Notes under the pieces: generated by a model
Told to the model about the DNA's origin: nothing
Database searches by the model: none
Seen by the model: only the letters and a program-made list of their open reading frames with translations
Shown: one piece after another, positions 20,679 through 32,117 of the stretch
Numbering within the stretch: position 1 is the stretch's first letter
Layout of the letters: every line of letters starts with the position of its first letter
NCBI GenBank assembly: GCA_029204225.1
Contig: CM055092.1
Coordinates: 83,696,026 to 83,760,025, forward strand
Direction: 5' to 3'
DNA length: 64,000 nt
Source of the DNA: Diphasiastrum complanatum
Lineage: Eukaryota; Streptophyta; Lycopodiopsida; Lycopodiales; Lycopodiaceae
Made by a program: the position numbers and the translations under genes

Positions 20679-22098
20679 GATAACAAACTTTTGGATTTTT
20701 TGAATGCCAGTGACATTTCATTTGAAAAATTAGAGTACTTTTCTAGTCTTTTTTTTGTTCCCTTCGATATCGATAAGCTAGTTTATAAGAATCGTTATAA
20801 TTTAATTTCTCTTCTTGATAAATTTTGTCAAATTATTAGTACTCATGTTCAGGATATAGATAGTTTCTATTTCATTCATTTTCAGGACCTTGTGCATTCT
20901 CAACCATCCTTTAAGCATAAACACAATAGAAAGTACTCTAATTTGCATGACCATTTCAAAAGAAATATATATTGTGATATCCACAAAAGAATATGTCGTC
21001 TTCTAATAATAAAAGGAATGGCTTTTGTCTTTTACATATCTGATGTTATTCTAGATAATGAGTCTGTTGAATCTTCTATTGTTCCAATGATTGAAGCATC
21101 TGCATCAACTCCAGTTGATGTAGATTATGCAGATACTGATATAGGGGTTGGCTTCAGATTATCAGAAAGCTCTAATGAGAGTTATATTTCATTGAATGAT
21201 ATAGAAGATGTTTTGAATTTGAGAGAGGATGAAATCCTCTCAATTTTTGCACAAAATTTATTAGAATTTTTTGACATTGTGGATTACACATATGATGGCC
21301 TCGAAAGTGAGATAGATTATGATAAAGATGGCAATTGGAAATCTGTTAATGAGGCCTTGGAGGCCATGATTGAAAAATCCAAAGCCTATGAAAAAACTTT
21401 GCCTATGGAGGAAGAATTTTTGGAATTCCAAAAAAACTATCCCCCAAGGACTCGGTATATCTCCTCCGAAAATATAGAGTCCATTGGAGGACATGACATT
21501 AGCAGAGCAAATGTCGTTGAATACGATGATTATGATCTGGTACGTAGATATTATATTGGTATTGATATTGTCAAGTTTTCTTATTTCAAACATTGTGTTA
21601 AAGTATGTGTTTGCAGTGTTATGTCTGATTCTATATTTATTTTCTTTATTCATATACAGGATGCTATTGAAATAGATGCCTTTGGTATGAGACATGGAGG
21701 CGTCCGAGGTGTATCAACCGGGAGAAAGGATGTGTCTCTATCTCATTATTTGAAAAAATTTCAAAATAATGAGATTTGTATATATCATTCATCTTTTAAT
21801 CCATATGCAACCATTGTCATTATGGCCATCAAATCATTATCAGTTTGTTTAGGAGGCCATAAGTACGCAAAAGGAACATATGAAATAATTTTTCACAAAA
21901 AGGGATTTGGCAATTAAAATATTGGGCTATACTCCCAATGAGACTTCAAAAAGTTCATCTGCAATGGCCCTTTATTTGGGTTACATTGACATGAGCAAAA
22001 AAAAAAAATTAGAATTTTTGGATCCATATGAAAGGAGATTATTCCTTCATGACAATACCATCCGTCTAAATCTTGAAGAGGATGATGATGATAATTAA
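20679..22098 (+). CDS. Plus-strand gene of unknown family, acidic tail
   Basis: Open frame from an acceptor-like ctcctcag (ending 20678) through a 120-bp phase-0 intron with GT-AG borders (21540-21659) to about 21900. There a one-base shift next to an A run moves the reading to a frame ending at 22098 in LEEDDDDN. Before the shift the product is about 360 aa after splicing and rich in Asp, Glu, Ile, Phe and Tyr (DYTYDGLESEIDYDKDGN); after it come about 60 residues. No family, membrane segment or catalytic motif recognised. No ATG lies between the in-frame stop at 20634 and the coding start, so the first exon must be upstream or the start is lost. Its AT-rich codon use differs from the HVA22 gene. 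It diverges from the H3/Ulp1 pseudogene, with the hairpin array between them. Confidence 0.55.
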
Positions 22099-22198
22099 AC
22101 ATTTTATGTAATAAATTTCTGATATATTACAAGGATCTCTCTTTTTTTATGAATTTGAATGCCTTTCGAAAAATCGTAACATTTGGCGAACTTTTTAT

Positions 22199-22588
22199 GA
22201 GAGAGAAAGAGTAAGCTATCTTCATTGTGGATCTAGTGTTAATGGAGTAGTGTTAATGCTTAGGGTTAATGGATGGTAGAGTTAGATGTGAATCTTTCAT
22301 TCATGCTAAAATCTGTACTATGTTATCGCTCTCATGGGAACGAATCTACGCGTGACAACTAACTTCATCTCCTCGATGTTAGATTGATTAGATCTTGGAT
22401 TGAGGATAGGCAAGGAAAGAAACCCACTAAAGTTCCCATGAGAGCGATAACATATCTCAGAATTCAACATGACTGAAAGATCCACATCTAACTGTAACAT
22501 CCATTAACCCTAAGCAGTAACTCTACATACATTAACACTACGCATCCATTAACACTAATGAAGATAGCTTACTCTTCCTCTCTCTTCC
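22199..22588. repeat. ~390-bp fold-back with imperfect 145-bp arms
   Basis: Left arm 22199-22340 and right arm 22433-22588 are imperfect inverted copies around a loop of about 90 bp; gttcccatgagagcgataac marks the inner ends and gaagatagcttactct the outer ends. Arm identity is roughly four in five. It fits a MITE or fold-back insertion, or the terminus of the element upstream. Confidence 0.85.
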
Positions 22589-23261
22589 TTTCTCTCTCAC
22601 AAAAGACATAAGAACATGCAATTACAATAATAATTAGATCCAGCAATTAGCAAATATAACAAAGGCATGAGAGATGAAGGAAAAGTGATAGAGAGCAAGG
22701 ACATTCACAAATTCATTCCATAAGAGAACCAATCTGCTTGTATTGAAATGAGGATATGAACATGAGGACCAACTCGAGTTTGTCCCTATTTATAGTGGAG
22801 AGGAGATCCTTGGCCTCAAAATTCTATTGGCCCATTTCTACCTCCCTAACTATTCAAATTTAAAAAAGAGTGGGAACCCATTCAAAATCGGAGGGAACCA
22901 ATTATGAATTTGAATTGGAACCAATTTTGGTGGGAGTCCCAACTTTATTCACTAACTTGACATTTAGGCCTGCGACATTAAAATGTTAAGGAAATGACTC
23001 CGGCAAAGTGTGGGGCAACTCTAAATGATATTTTAGGGCACCTCTTTTTTGCATTTTTCACAAAAAAATCCGACAATGTCGCCTATGGCTGTTTTAGTTG
23101 ATTTCTACAGAGCTACAGTTTTGGTTCATTTATGCAGACAGAACGTTAACGGCCAATTTCACCGCTTATCAACAATCAATGACAAGGACCGGATGGATGC
23201 CAACTGATCACCAGCCAACTGCCGATCGCAATTGACGAGCTAATTTTTTAGTATAAATAGT
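22589..23261. other. AT-rich intergenic DNA, nothing recognised
   Basis: No supported gene. The last part (gtataaatag near 23251) may be the promoter side of the copia B LTR, whose 5' limit is unclear. Confidence 0.35.
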
Positions 23262-25164
23262 TGTTCATATTCATGCAGTTTTCAACGTAATGATCAAACA
23301 TTTGAATAGTTAGCTCTCTCTCTCAAGCCTGCAATCTTGAATACTCCTGAGCATTCTAGCTCACTTCTCAGAGTTGTTTTAGATATTGCTATTGCGCTAC
23401 TGCTTATCAGCATTGCGCTTAATTCAGACTTTCATTTTAGCCGTTCAGAGATAGCATAGAGTACGCAACTTCATCCGCAATTTATTGCACTCATTTACTT
23501 CTGTTACGTTTTTTTACTGAATCAATACTATCTTTCATTGCGTTCAGTTTTTTTTGTCTCAGAATGTATGTGTCTCTGTATTTCTTCACGACTAATTATT
23601 TGTCTGATAATTTTTTATGCTTAATTGTTTGGCTAATACTGGCAATTTCAAAGTTAGTTACTATAAGTTCAAACGTGATTTCTATCACTATTGTGTTGTT
23701 TGAAATTGATAGGCGTAGTCATGCATTGGAAAGATGGAGATAGATTATTTTGCCATGCAAAAAAAGTTTTCTTTCTTGACACACAAATTATTTTCATTTG
23801 TTTCTTTTTGAGCTAGACCTATTTTCTACACACCACTTTCAGACATGGTATCAGAGCTATTTCATTACTTCTTCATCTGATTCCAACATGATATCAGAGG
23901 AAAGTTCTAATACTTGATATCTTTCGTGATATCAAATTGATATCATACTCTTTAGTTCCTTTCAACCTTTCAGTATCAGAGAATTGTTTTCTAAAGTGCA
24001 TATTATCACATGTGATACTTTCAAAGTGCTTCTGGGTGGAAGTTGTTTCAACAGCAACCTATATTCAGAACAGATGAATTAACCAAGAATCTCAGTAGTG
24101 TAGGATAGTTGTTTCATAGTGGATTGGATGTCAAGTTTCAAGTTGACAAGTGTATAATCTCAAAAGAAAATGAAATTATTGCTAGAGGACCTAGAATTGG
24201 AAAGTTGTACAAACTAGATTCTAGGGAGAGTGCTAATATTTCAGATATTGCTTATGAGGCCAAGGTTCTTTAGGAGGATCTGTGGCATAAGAGATTGGAC
24301 CATCCCAGTTTCAAAGCCATGCAATCTATGGTCAAGGAAGGAAAAGTTGTTAGACTACCAAAGACACTGTCAAAAGAGCTTCAACCTTGTGAAGCTTGTG
24401 TTCTGACAAAATCACACAGAAGGCCTTTTCCTAGATCAAGCATCAAGACAAAGCAACCATTTGAACTCGTGCACTCTGATGTTCATTTCTCATTAACTAA
24501 GAGCAAAGGAGGAGCAAATTGCTTTGTTTCCTTTGTAGATAATTATATAAGATATTCTTGGATGTATATGCTGTCTTCTGAAGCCATGGTTTATGATGTT
24601 TTTCTTACTTTCAAAGCTTATGTAAAAAAGCAGTTTTCCTTCAAGTTGAAAGCTTTGAGAAGTGATAGTGGAGGAGAATACACCTCCAATAAGTTTAAAG
24701 ACTTTTGTGAGAGAGAGGGTATTCAAAGAGAGTTTTCTTGTTCATATACTCCTCAGCAAAATGGAATTGCTGAGAGAAAAAATAGAACTTTGTGTGAATG
24801 TGCAAAAGCCATTAGGCTAGAAGCTTCTCTGCCTAAAGTATTTTGGGAAGAGGCAGTTGCATGTGCAAACTATCTTTGTAATAGGCTTCCTAATCTTGCA
24901 ATAGGAGGAAAAACACCATTTGAGATGTTGTATAAGAAAAAGCCTAAGGTAGATCATCTTAGTATTTTTGGCTATGTATGCTTTGTGCATGTGCCTATAG
25001 AGACTAGGAAAAAGGAAAATCCTAGTGCAGTTAAAGGAATGTTTGTAAGATATGCATCTACTAAAAAAGCATGCAAAGTTTATCTACCCTCTACTGACAA
25101 GAATGTTGTTAGTAGAGATGTGATATTCCATGAAGATCAGAAGTTTAACTTGGATGATAAATGA
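23262..25164 (+). mobile_element. Copia B: LTR, primer site, integrase remnant
   Basis: The LTR portion 23262-23845 ends agaca and is followed by tggtatcagagc (23846-23857), the Met-tRNA primer site. Gag and the protease active site are deleted. Reading resumes near 24090 at the end of the protease region and runs through the pre-integrase zinc motif into integrase, then stops at 25164 where gypsy sequence begins. RT and RNase H are missing. A second LTR copy lies at 31513-32117 in the same orientation, so the gypsy element may have inserted into copia B. Confidence 0.8.
24295..25164 (+). pseudogene. Copia integrase domain
   Basis: 289 open codons. The pre-integrase segment carries the end of the HHCC zinc site (DHPSF then CEAC). 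The catalytic core has Asp62 (VHSD), Asp124 (RSDSGGEY) and Glu160 (NGIAERKNRT), the DD(35)E spacing of copia integrase. The C-terminal FGYVCFVHVP and NVVSRDVIF motifs are also present. Catalytic residues are intact, but the upstream frame has stops near 24118 and 24270, so no full polyprotein can be made. Confidence 0.85.
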
Positions 25165-27435
25165 CTAGCAGGGTCGGTAACTCGTTGATCAACCATGCAA
25201 AGTTTATATCGTGGTTGATCGAGGGTATGGAAGCCCCATGACTTTGCCAATGACAAAGCCATTATATTAAAGTCTGATCCGCTATCTAGGATAGCAGATA
25301 CTGCGAGATAGTATTCATAGGACAAAGGTAGTGTGATGCTATTCCCCTTAGCAACACCTATATTCATCAGATTCATAGGAATCTGAGGAATTTTAGGAAT
25401 CTCTTCTAGTTTTCATTGTTCATCATGAATAGGAGGCAGCTAAAAACTACGATGGATATAGCATTGAGGTCCGATGAAGGATTTGATTGCACTATGGAAT
25501 GACATGGTGAGTTGAGCTTGCAGGAGGTCAGAAAATACTTCAAGTCCCTGTAGGGATTGCTCTTTGTCGGGGATATGAGCTGATAACGGACTTTTTTTAT
25601 GTGCTTCCTCTCGCAAAAACTCATTTCGAAATTCATTGTATTGTCTTTGTTCTACTTTTGGGTCCGGGTAGTCTTTTGGTAATGTGGAAGCCGTCAAATG
25701 GCTTCCGTGGGTCAGCTAATTTTCTATGGTTTTGCTGCTGTTTTTGTTGTTGGCATTGTGCTCGAGTGAGAACTCTAACAGGTTCGGATGAGATATGACA
25801 TGCTGGGAGAATCTTGTTAGGTTGTTTAGGACAATCCTTGAAACTGTGTTTACATACATAGTCGAGACATTCTGCATGGTGTTGGTTTTTAACTTTACAA
25901 TCAGCCATGAAATGTCCTGTTTCGCCACAAATAAAGTAGCGGTTGCTCATTGGTCCAGTGGAGATAGCATAACCATCGTGGATGGCTAGCTGTGCTGGGT
26001 GTTCTGGTGGTGTGGAATACTCATCTCATTTGCACGAGCATGAGTTGTCTGTTTGATAATGTTGAGAACTAACAGATGGAAGTATTGTATCTTGATGATA
26101 GGAGTGATCAGAGGAGTTTTCAACAAGATGTGTCTATGCAGACTCTCGAGGATTGCGATGTTTTTGTGCTCCTAGATTGGGTTGTCCTCATGGAGGTGGT
26201 CCTAAGAGTGCCAGTTGTGGCTGAGGTTCATGTCGAGGTTGTCTAGGCAACTCTTGTATATGGATTTGGTTGTTTCGTGGGGGATAGTGCGTGTGTTGGT
26301 TCTATGAAATAATTGGTTGTCGAGGAGGTTGGTAATGTCCTCCTGACTGGTTGTGAGGCTCGTTCCTCGGGTTATAATAGCAATAAGGTGATGTATGTCT
26401 CATAAAGTCGCAGATGTCACATTTGATCAATGAAGTATCTGGGACTGGCTGGTATGAAGGGCATTCATTGCCAGTGTGTGCATCTCGACAATGAGGGCAC
26501 CATGTGTTCTCTTGTCTATGGTGGATCTGGCCAGTAGGTAACTGACCCGACATCGAACTCTGGATAGACTTAAGAGTGTTTTGAAACTCTTTCGTGAGTT
26601 TCTCCATCTGTTGTTGGTGTTGTTGGTTAAGCAACTCCATCTGTGTTTTCCACAACTGTTCTCGAGTGTTGTCATTTGGTCAAGCTTCTTGGACAACACG
26701 ATGTGCTCTTCGTTCACGTGGTTCATCGACATCAGAGCCCTCGTCTTCCTCTCAAATGGCATCAAACATGGCTTGTTCCAATGATGTATATTCATCATTG
26801 GAACGAAGTTCACGCCTTATCCATCGTGGGAGTCCAACAAGGAACCAAATTATGAGCATAGACTTTGTGAGTTGTTCTTGTACCTGACTTTTTAATCGTT
26901 TAAATTGTTCAATATAGTCACGTGCTTTCTCGTCTTTTGTCATTTTGATGTTACGTAGTTTGACAAAAGGACTTTCTATCAAGCAAAATGGCTTGAAGCG
27001 TTTGATAAAGGCCTCCTTCAAGAGTGACTAGTCACGTTTATCTTCACGATCAAAGTTCAAAAACCACTCTCGTGTTCGATCGATCATGATCATTGAAAAG
27101 AGTTGTACCATGGCTTCTAGTGATGTCTCGCGATAGACGTCACATGCGTTCTCAAAGACTTGAAAAAATCTTTGAGGATCAGTGTTACCATCGTACTTAG
27201 GTAAGTCGAGCTTAGGAGTCTGTTTTTCAGTACGGGGAACATTATTTGCAAAAGTTTTGTTTAAGTGAGCTCGTGCATGTGAGGATTCGGCAGGATGAAA
27301 ATGTGGTCGTTCATAGGGAGCTTCATAACGCATGGGTTCCCATTTGTCGAATGGGTTGATGGATGGCTCTTGGACTTGGGATTTCATTCGAGAATACCTG
27401 TTAAATCGCGCATGTTCGGTGGATGGGGAGACCAT
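25165..27435 (-). pseudogene. Gypsy gag-protease remnant
   Basis: From 27435 down, the minus strand encodes a Ty3/gypsy gag: a long N-terminus, the retrotransposon gag core (LPKYDGNTDPQRFF, then IKRFKPF...KARDYIEQFKRL), a Gln-rich stretch, two cysteine clusters (near 26500 and the CGETGHFMADC knuckle near 25920) and a retropepsin-like AILDSGSDFNIM near 25260. Frameshifts and stops break it into at least five pieces. RT, RNase H and integrase are absent because the copy ends where copia B starts. The domain order and the TGGTGCC primer site upstream suggest the Tat/Athila side of gypsy, inferred without alignment. Confidence 0.8.
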
Positions 27436-29768
27436 CTATGGTGGATAGTCTTCCGTAGAATTCGGATCGTACGGGCGATCCATGAGAACGTGTAGAGTGT
27501 CATAGGATTGTGGAAATATGCACTTGGACTCTGCTTATGGTGGATCCGGGTGTTGGAATGCGGTTGCTACAGTCCACGGTGGATGCGAGTGCAATGCGGC
27601 CAGTGGCGATTGATACGGCTGAATGTGGTGGAATGATTGAATGCGGTGGTTGACAATGGAGTCAGGAAGCAGTTGTATCGTGATTGAAAGGGTGTGTGTG
27701 ACTGTGGTAGTGGTGGTAGTGGTCAAAGGCAGTGGTTGTTGTGCTTTGCAGTCTATTGCAGTCTGTTGCGGTCAGTTTTGGTTTTTTGTGCAGTCAGTTG
27801 TGGTCTGTTGCGGTTTGTTGCGGTCTTTGTTTGTATGGTAGTGGGATGGATGTGATGACAAATGGAGATGGAGAGGTGTGAATGCAGGTGGTACTGATTA
27901 TAATTTAAAGATGCTTAGGGTGGAGGTGATTGAGGTTGTGATGGTTGAACAATGGATGTTGGTGAATGATTGTGAGCGTTGGAATGTGGCGGTGGGGTTG
28001 CGATGGTGTGAGAATGGAGACAAATGGATTGAGGGGTGTGTCAGAGATTTGCGGTCTGTATGTATTAGGCGGAATCGGTGTAAGGATGTCAAGTGGAGAT
28101 GGGTGTGTTGAACTGCAGTGTCGTGGAGTCGTTGGTGGGGAATCTGGCTGAGTATGAATAGATGATAGTGGATCAGTCGAATTCGTAGGTGGTCGTGTAG
28201 TTGTGATTGTGGAGGGATGCTATGGTTCGGGATGGAGGGAGACGGTCTGCGGTGGGTGATGTACTGATGGTGATGGTGGATTGTGAGTGTTTACGATCCG
28301 TACGGTTATGATGCCTATAGTTACGATGTCTACAGTGACGAAGGATTGCGGTTCCTATGGGTGAAAACAAGTTGTGGTCCTTACAGTTGCGACGGTGAGC
28401 GATCATTTGTGGGGTATTGCGATGGATGGCGATTGGTGGTGGTGAGGAAGTTGTAGGATGGCTGTTGCGGTCTGGGGCGGCCGAGGGTAGTCGTAGGGCC
28501 GTATGATTGTGGTTTGTTGTGATCTTGGGCGGCCGAGTGTGGAGGCGCGTCAATGTGGTTTTGTGATGGAGGTGTTGGAATGCGGTGGGTGCGGTTAGTT
28601 GCGGATGTGAGGAGGGCGGGTGAATGAGAAAGGATGGTGTGCTATGCAGAGGTAGTTATGGGACTTGTGTACGGTGGTTGACGGTGGGTTTGGTGTAGTG
28701 CGACTCAAGGGTGAGTGGAGGTTAGCTGTGGTTTTGAGATAGGTCATTTTGATGAGTTCTGATCATCATTGGAAATGGCTGTGGTCTAAGGTAGATTTGG
28801 TTCAGCTGAGATGGTGACGGACCCCCGTCGGTCGAGATTTGATGAATGGCTCCGGCTCCGATTGAGATTTGAACGAGTGCTCCGGCTCTGGTCAAGATTG
28901 AAGTAGGTCGTCGGTTGAGATGTCAATAGAAGACGTCAGTTGAGATCTGATTGTGGCATTCGGTTGAGATTCGAGAGACGTGCACCGGTTGAGATCTGAC
29001 GGAAACACACTGGTTGAGATCTAACTGAACACTTCGGTTGAGATGTGAGCAAGTGCTCCGGTTGAGATTTCAAAGAAGCACTTCAGTTGAGATTTGAAAG
29101 AAGCGCTCCGGTTGAGATTAGGACTGAAGGGTCCGGTCGAGATCTAACTAAACACTTTGGTCGAGATGCGAAGGAACGCTTCGATTAAGATCAGGACTGA
29201 AGGGTCCAGTTGAGATTTGAAGATTTCCTTCGGTTGAGATTGAAATGAGGTCTTTGGTCGAAATCTGGACTTATGGCTCCGATCGAGATTTGAAAGAAGC
29301 ACTTCGGTTGAGATTTGAAAGAAGTGTTTCGGCTGAGATCAGGACTGAAGGTTCCGGTCGAGAACTAATTGAACACTTCGGTCGAGATGTGAAGGAACAC
29401 ATTGGCTAAGATCAGGACTGAGATTTGAAGATTTCCTTCGGTCGAGATGGCAAAGAGGACTTCGGTCGAAATCTGGACTTATGGCTCCGGTCGAGATTTG
29501 AACGATGAACATCGGTTGAGGTGAAACTCAGGACATGTCAGGATATTGAAGTAGTGGCTCGGTCGAGAGGTAGTAGGTAGCGGTTTGGTTCAGACTTGAG
29601 TTGTGGAGCTCGGCTTGGTAAGGATCGTGAAACCCCGGTTGAGAAATGAGCGGCACGTCGGTCAGGACCGAAGTGGGGAGCTCTGTAATGAATGTGTAGG
29701 AGATCTCAGGGCGATTGTTTCGCAACATAGATGAAAGAGATATGACTTGGTTTAACGTTTGTGTACTT
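27436..29768 (-). other. Long leader of the gypsy element
   Basis: The region between primer site and gag, strongly strand-biased (G/T-rich on plus, C/A-rich on the sense strand). Frames inside it are composition artefacts. At 28810-29640 it holds an array of roughly 30-bp variant units sharing cggttgagat. It matches, inverted, 62542-64000. Confidence 0.7.
28810..29640 (-). repeat. Degenerate ~30-bp tandem array in gypsy leader
   Basis: About 25 units, each starting with ggttgagat or ggtcgagat followed by a variable 15-25 bp. On the sense strand the shared core is atctcaaccg. The inverted counterpart lies at 62770-63510. Confidence 0.85.
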
Positions 29769-31044
29769 GTGGAATGGCACCAAATGTTCACATATTCTCT
29801 GGATCTGTGAACACGGTTTACAACTTCTTTTACTTCTGTAGTTACGGTTCTTTATGGTTCTTCTTCTTATTAGAACAGTTACAAAGCAAAAGTGTTACTC
29901 AGATTTCAACATGTATTTCCCAGCCTGTCAGTGGGAGACTCGGTTCCGATACTCAGCTACATGCAGAAACCAACCATGTAACCATCTATAGCTCAAGAGG
30001 ATCAACATTTTTGAACAAGGAGCAGACCTACCACTATCTACTGAATCATAAATCAATCAAGAACAAGATTAACTAGTGAACAAGAAACAAGAAACTAGAT
30101 TCCTAACAGTATTTGTCAGTCCAAGAATCAAGAAACACTCATTTCTTGATGCTTAGAATGCCCAAGAACAATCAAGAACTGGAAAGTAAGAGAGTATGCA
30201 AGATCTACACCACTATTCCAGCCTATTTAGTTTACTTGAATGCTGATTTCTACCTTATTCCATAAACAAGAAGTGAATTCTAATCCACAACTAAGCAAGA
30301 AACTAGAAAACAAGAAACTAGTTAATTCACAATGCAAGGAATTCAAGCATGCTCATAGAAATTTCACTCAAGAACATTGCCATGAACAAGGAGCTTAGCA
30401 ATCATCAAGAACTCGTGGAGGGTCCTCTTTATTTGCTCAAGAGAACTTGACAATACATTCAAAAGCTCCCTCACAAGAGAGGGGGGGCCTTAAATAAGCA
30501 AGAAGACTGCCCATGTGGAGCCCAAGTGGCAATTCCACCAAATTAGAAACTACATGTGGAATTTGCCCTTTCACTAAAGGTCACCATCAAAAGGTGGCTC
30601 ACTCTAACTGATTTAAGGGGGGTCTACTTTTATTTACAATGCTTAGAAAATATTACTAGCTCCTACATGGTCATTCCTTCTTTGGGATACACCATGTAGG
30701 CTCACATAGATAATTCATTGTCTTCCTAGCAAGTAATTTCTCGGCTCTCATGCTCGGCTCTCAGCTTCTTCTGCTCTCCTCCTTCTGAGACCTCCTCAGT
30801 CATGGGTGAAAGATAACTTGTGTCTTCAGCTTGGCTCGACATCTGGGGATTCTTTGGAATCTGCTAACAATATCCACCCCTAATCTGTTGCAGGACCCAC
30901 TGCAACACCGATGATGTTTTTTCCGCTTGGCTCTTGGAAAAGCATGGATCTTCGTTCACTTCCGTAAACCCAGGTGCTTATTGTCCGCAGAACTTATTCT
31001 TCAAAATTGAAAGTCTCTCAATTGGCCACTACATACCAGCCCTC
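29769..31044 (-). repeat. Gypsy 5' LTR with primer-binding site
   Basis: On the minus strand the LTR runs from about 31044 to 29785, ends gtgaaca, and is followed after two bases by tggtgccattccac (29782-29769), a variant of the TGGCGCC-type site. It matches 61345-62541 in inverse orientation; this copy is about 80 bp longer, including an insertion near 30060. Confidence 0.75.
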
Positions 31045-31512
31045 TTGAGAACTTCTTGCGAGTCCTGCTCGCCTCGTCGTTGTGCCGCCTGCTTTCGCTC
31101 GCTCATTTTTCGTCCCAAGGCTTCAAAAACTTAGTTAAGTGTACTTTCCATGCAACTCCACTGTAGGAATTCGAGTCTCTTTGATGTAGGAAAACCTTGG
31201 CATGTTTTGCCATATTGTGAGTAATGAGATTTTGGTGTTTTGAACTCATTCTCTCTCTACCTGAGTGTTTAATCATTGATTTTCTCTCTCTACCCGAGAG
31301 CAGCCTGTTTTTCCCATAATGAGCACTTAGAGAATTATTTCTGACATCCATTCCTCATAGTGAGAAGTTAGTTTTTTCAGTCAGATGTATGCCATTGTGC
31401 TCTTGTCTTAGATTTTTTCAAATATATTGTTCATTGATCAATCTTGTGCAATCACAACACCTCAGTAAGATCCTGTAGGGTGTGTGGTGAAGTTCACACG
31501 TGCTAAAAACTT
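31045..31512. other. Junction DNA between gypsy and copia B LTR
   Basis: No supported gene. It should be internal copia B sequence or earlier host DNA if the nested-insertion reading is right, but no copia domain can be read. Confidence 0.3.
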
Positions 31513-32117
31513 CACATTCATGCAGTTTTCAACGTTATGATCAAGCATTTGAATAGTTAGCTCTCTCTCTCAAGCCTGTGAGCTTGAACACTCATGAGCA
31601 TTCTAGCTCACTTATCAGAGTTGTTTTAGAGATTGCTATTGTGCTACTGCTTATCAGCATTGCGCTTAATTCAAACTTTCATTTTAGTCACTCAAAAATA
31701 GCATAGAGTACGGGGCTTCGATCCGCAACCTATTGTACTCATTTACTTCTGTTAAGTTTTCATACTGAATCCATACTATCTTTCATTGCGTTCAATTTTT
31801 TTTTGTCTCAGAATATATGCGTTTCTGTATTTCTTCGCGACTAATTCGCGACTAATTATTTGTCTGATAATTTTTTATGCTTAATTGTTTGGCTACGTGA
31901 TCATTGTAGTACTAGCAATTTCAAAGTTAGTTACTATAAGTTCAAATTGTATTCTATCATTATTGTGTTGTTTGAAACTGATAGGCATAGTCATGAATTG
32001 GAAAGATGAAGATAGATTATTCTACCATGCACGAAAAGTTTTCTTTCTAGACACACGAATTATTTTCATTCGTTTCTTTTCGAGCTAGACCTATCTTCTG
32101 CACACCACTTTCCGACA
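31513..32117 (+). repeat. Second copy of the copia B LTR
   Basis: Matches 23262-23845 from tgcagttttcaacg to the terminal gaca with small indels. Sequence 5' of the match differs between copies, so at least one is truncated. LINE coding sequence begins directly after the LTR end. Confidence 0.8.

Noticed and set aside
27535-28553. Several open frames of 60-126 codons
   Set aside because: Strong G/T bias of the gypsy leader keeps stops rare; no motif and no conservation between frames.
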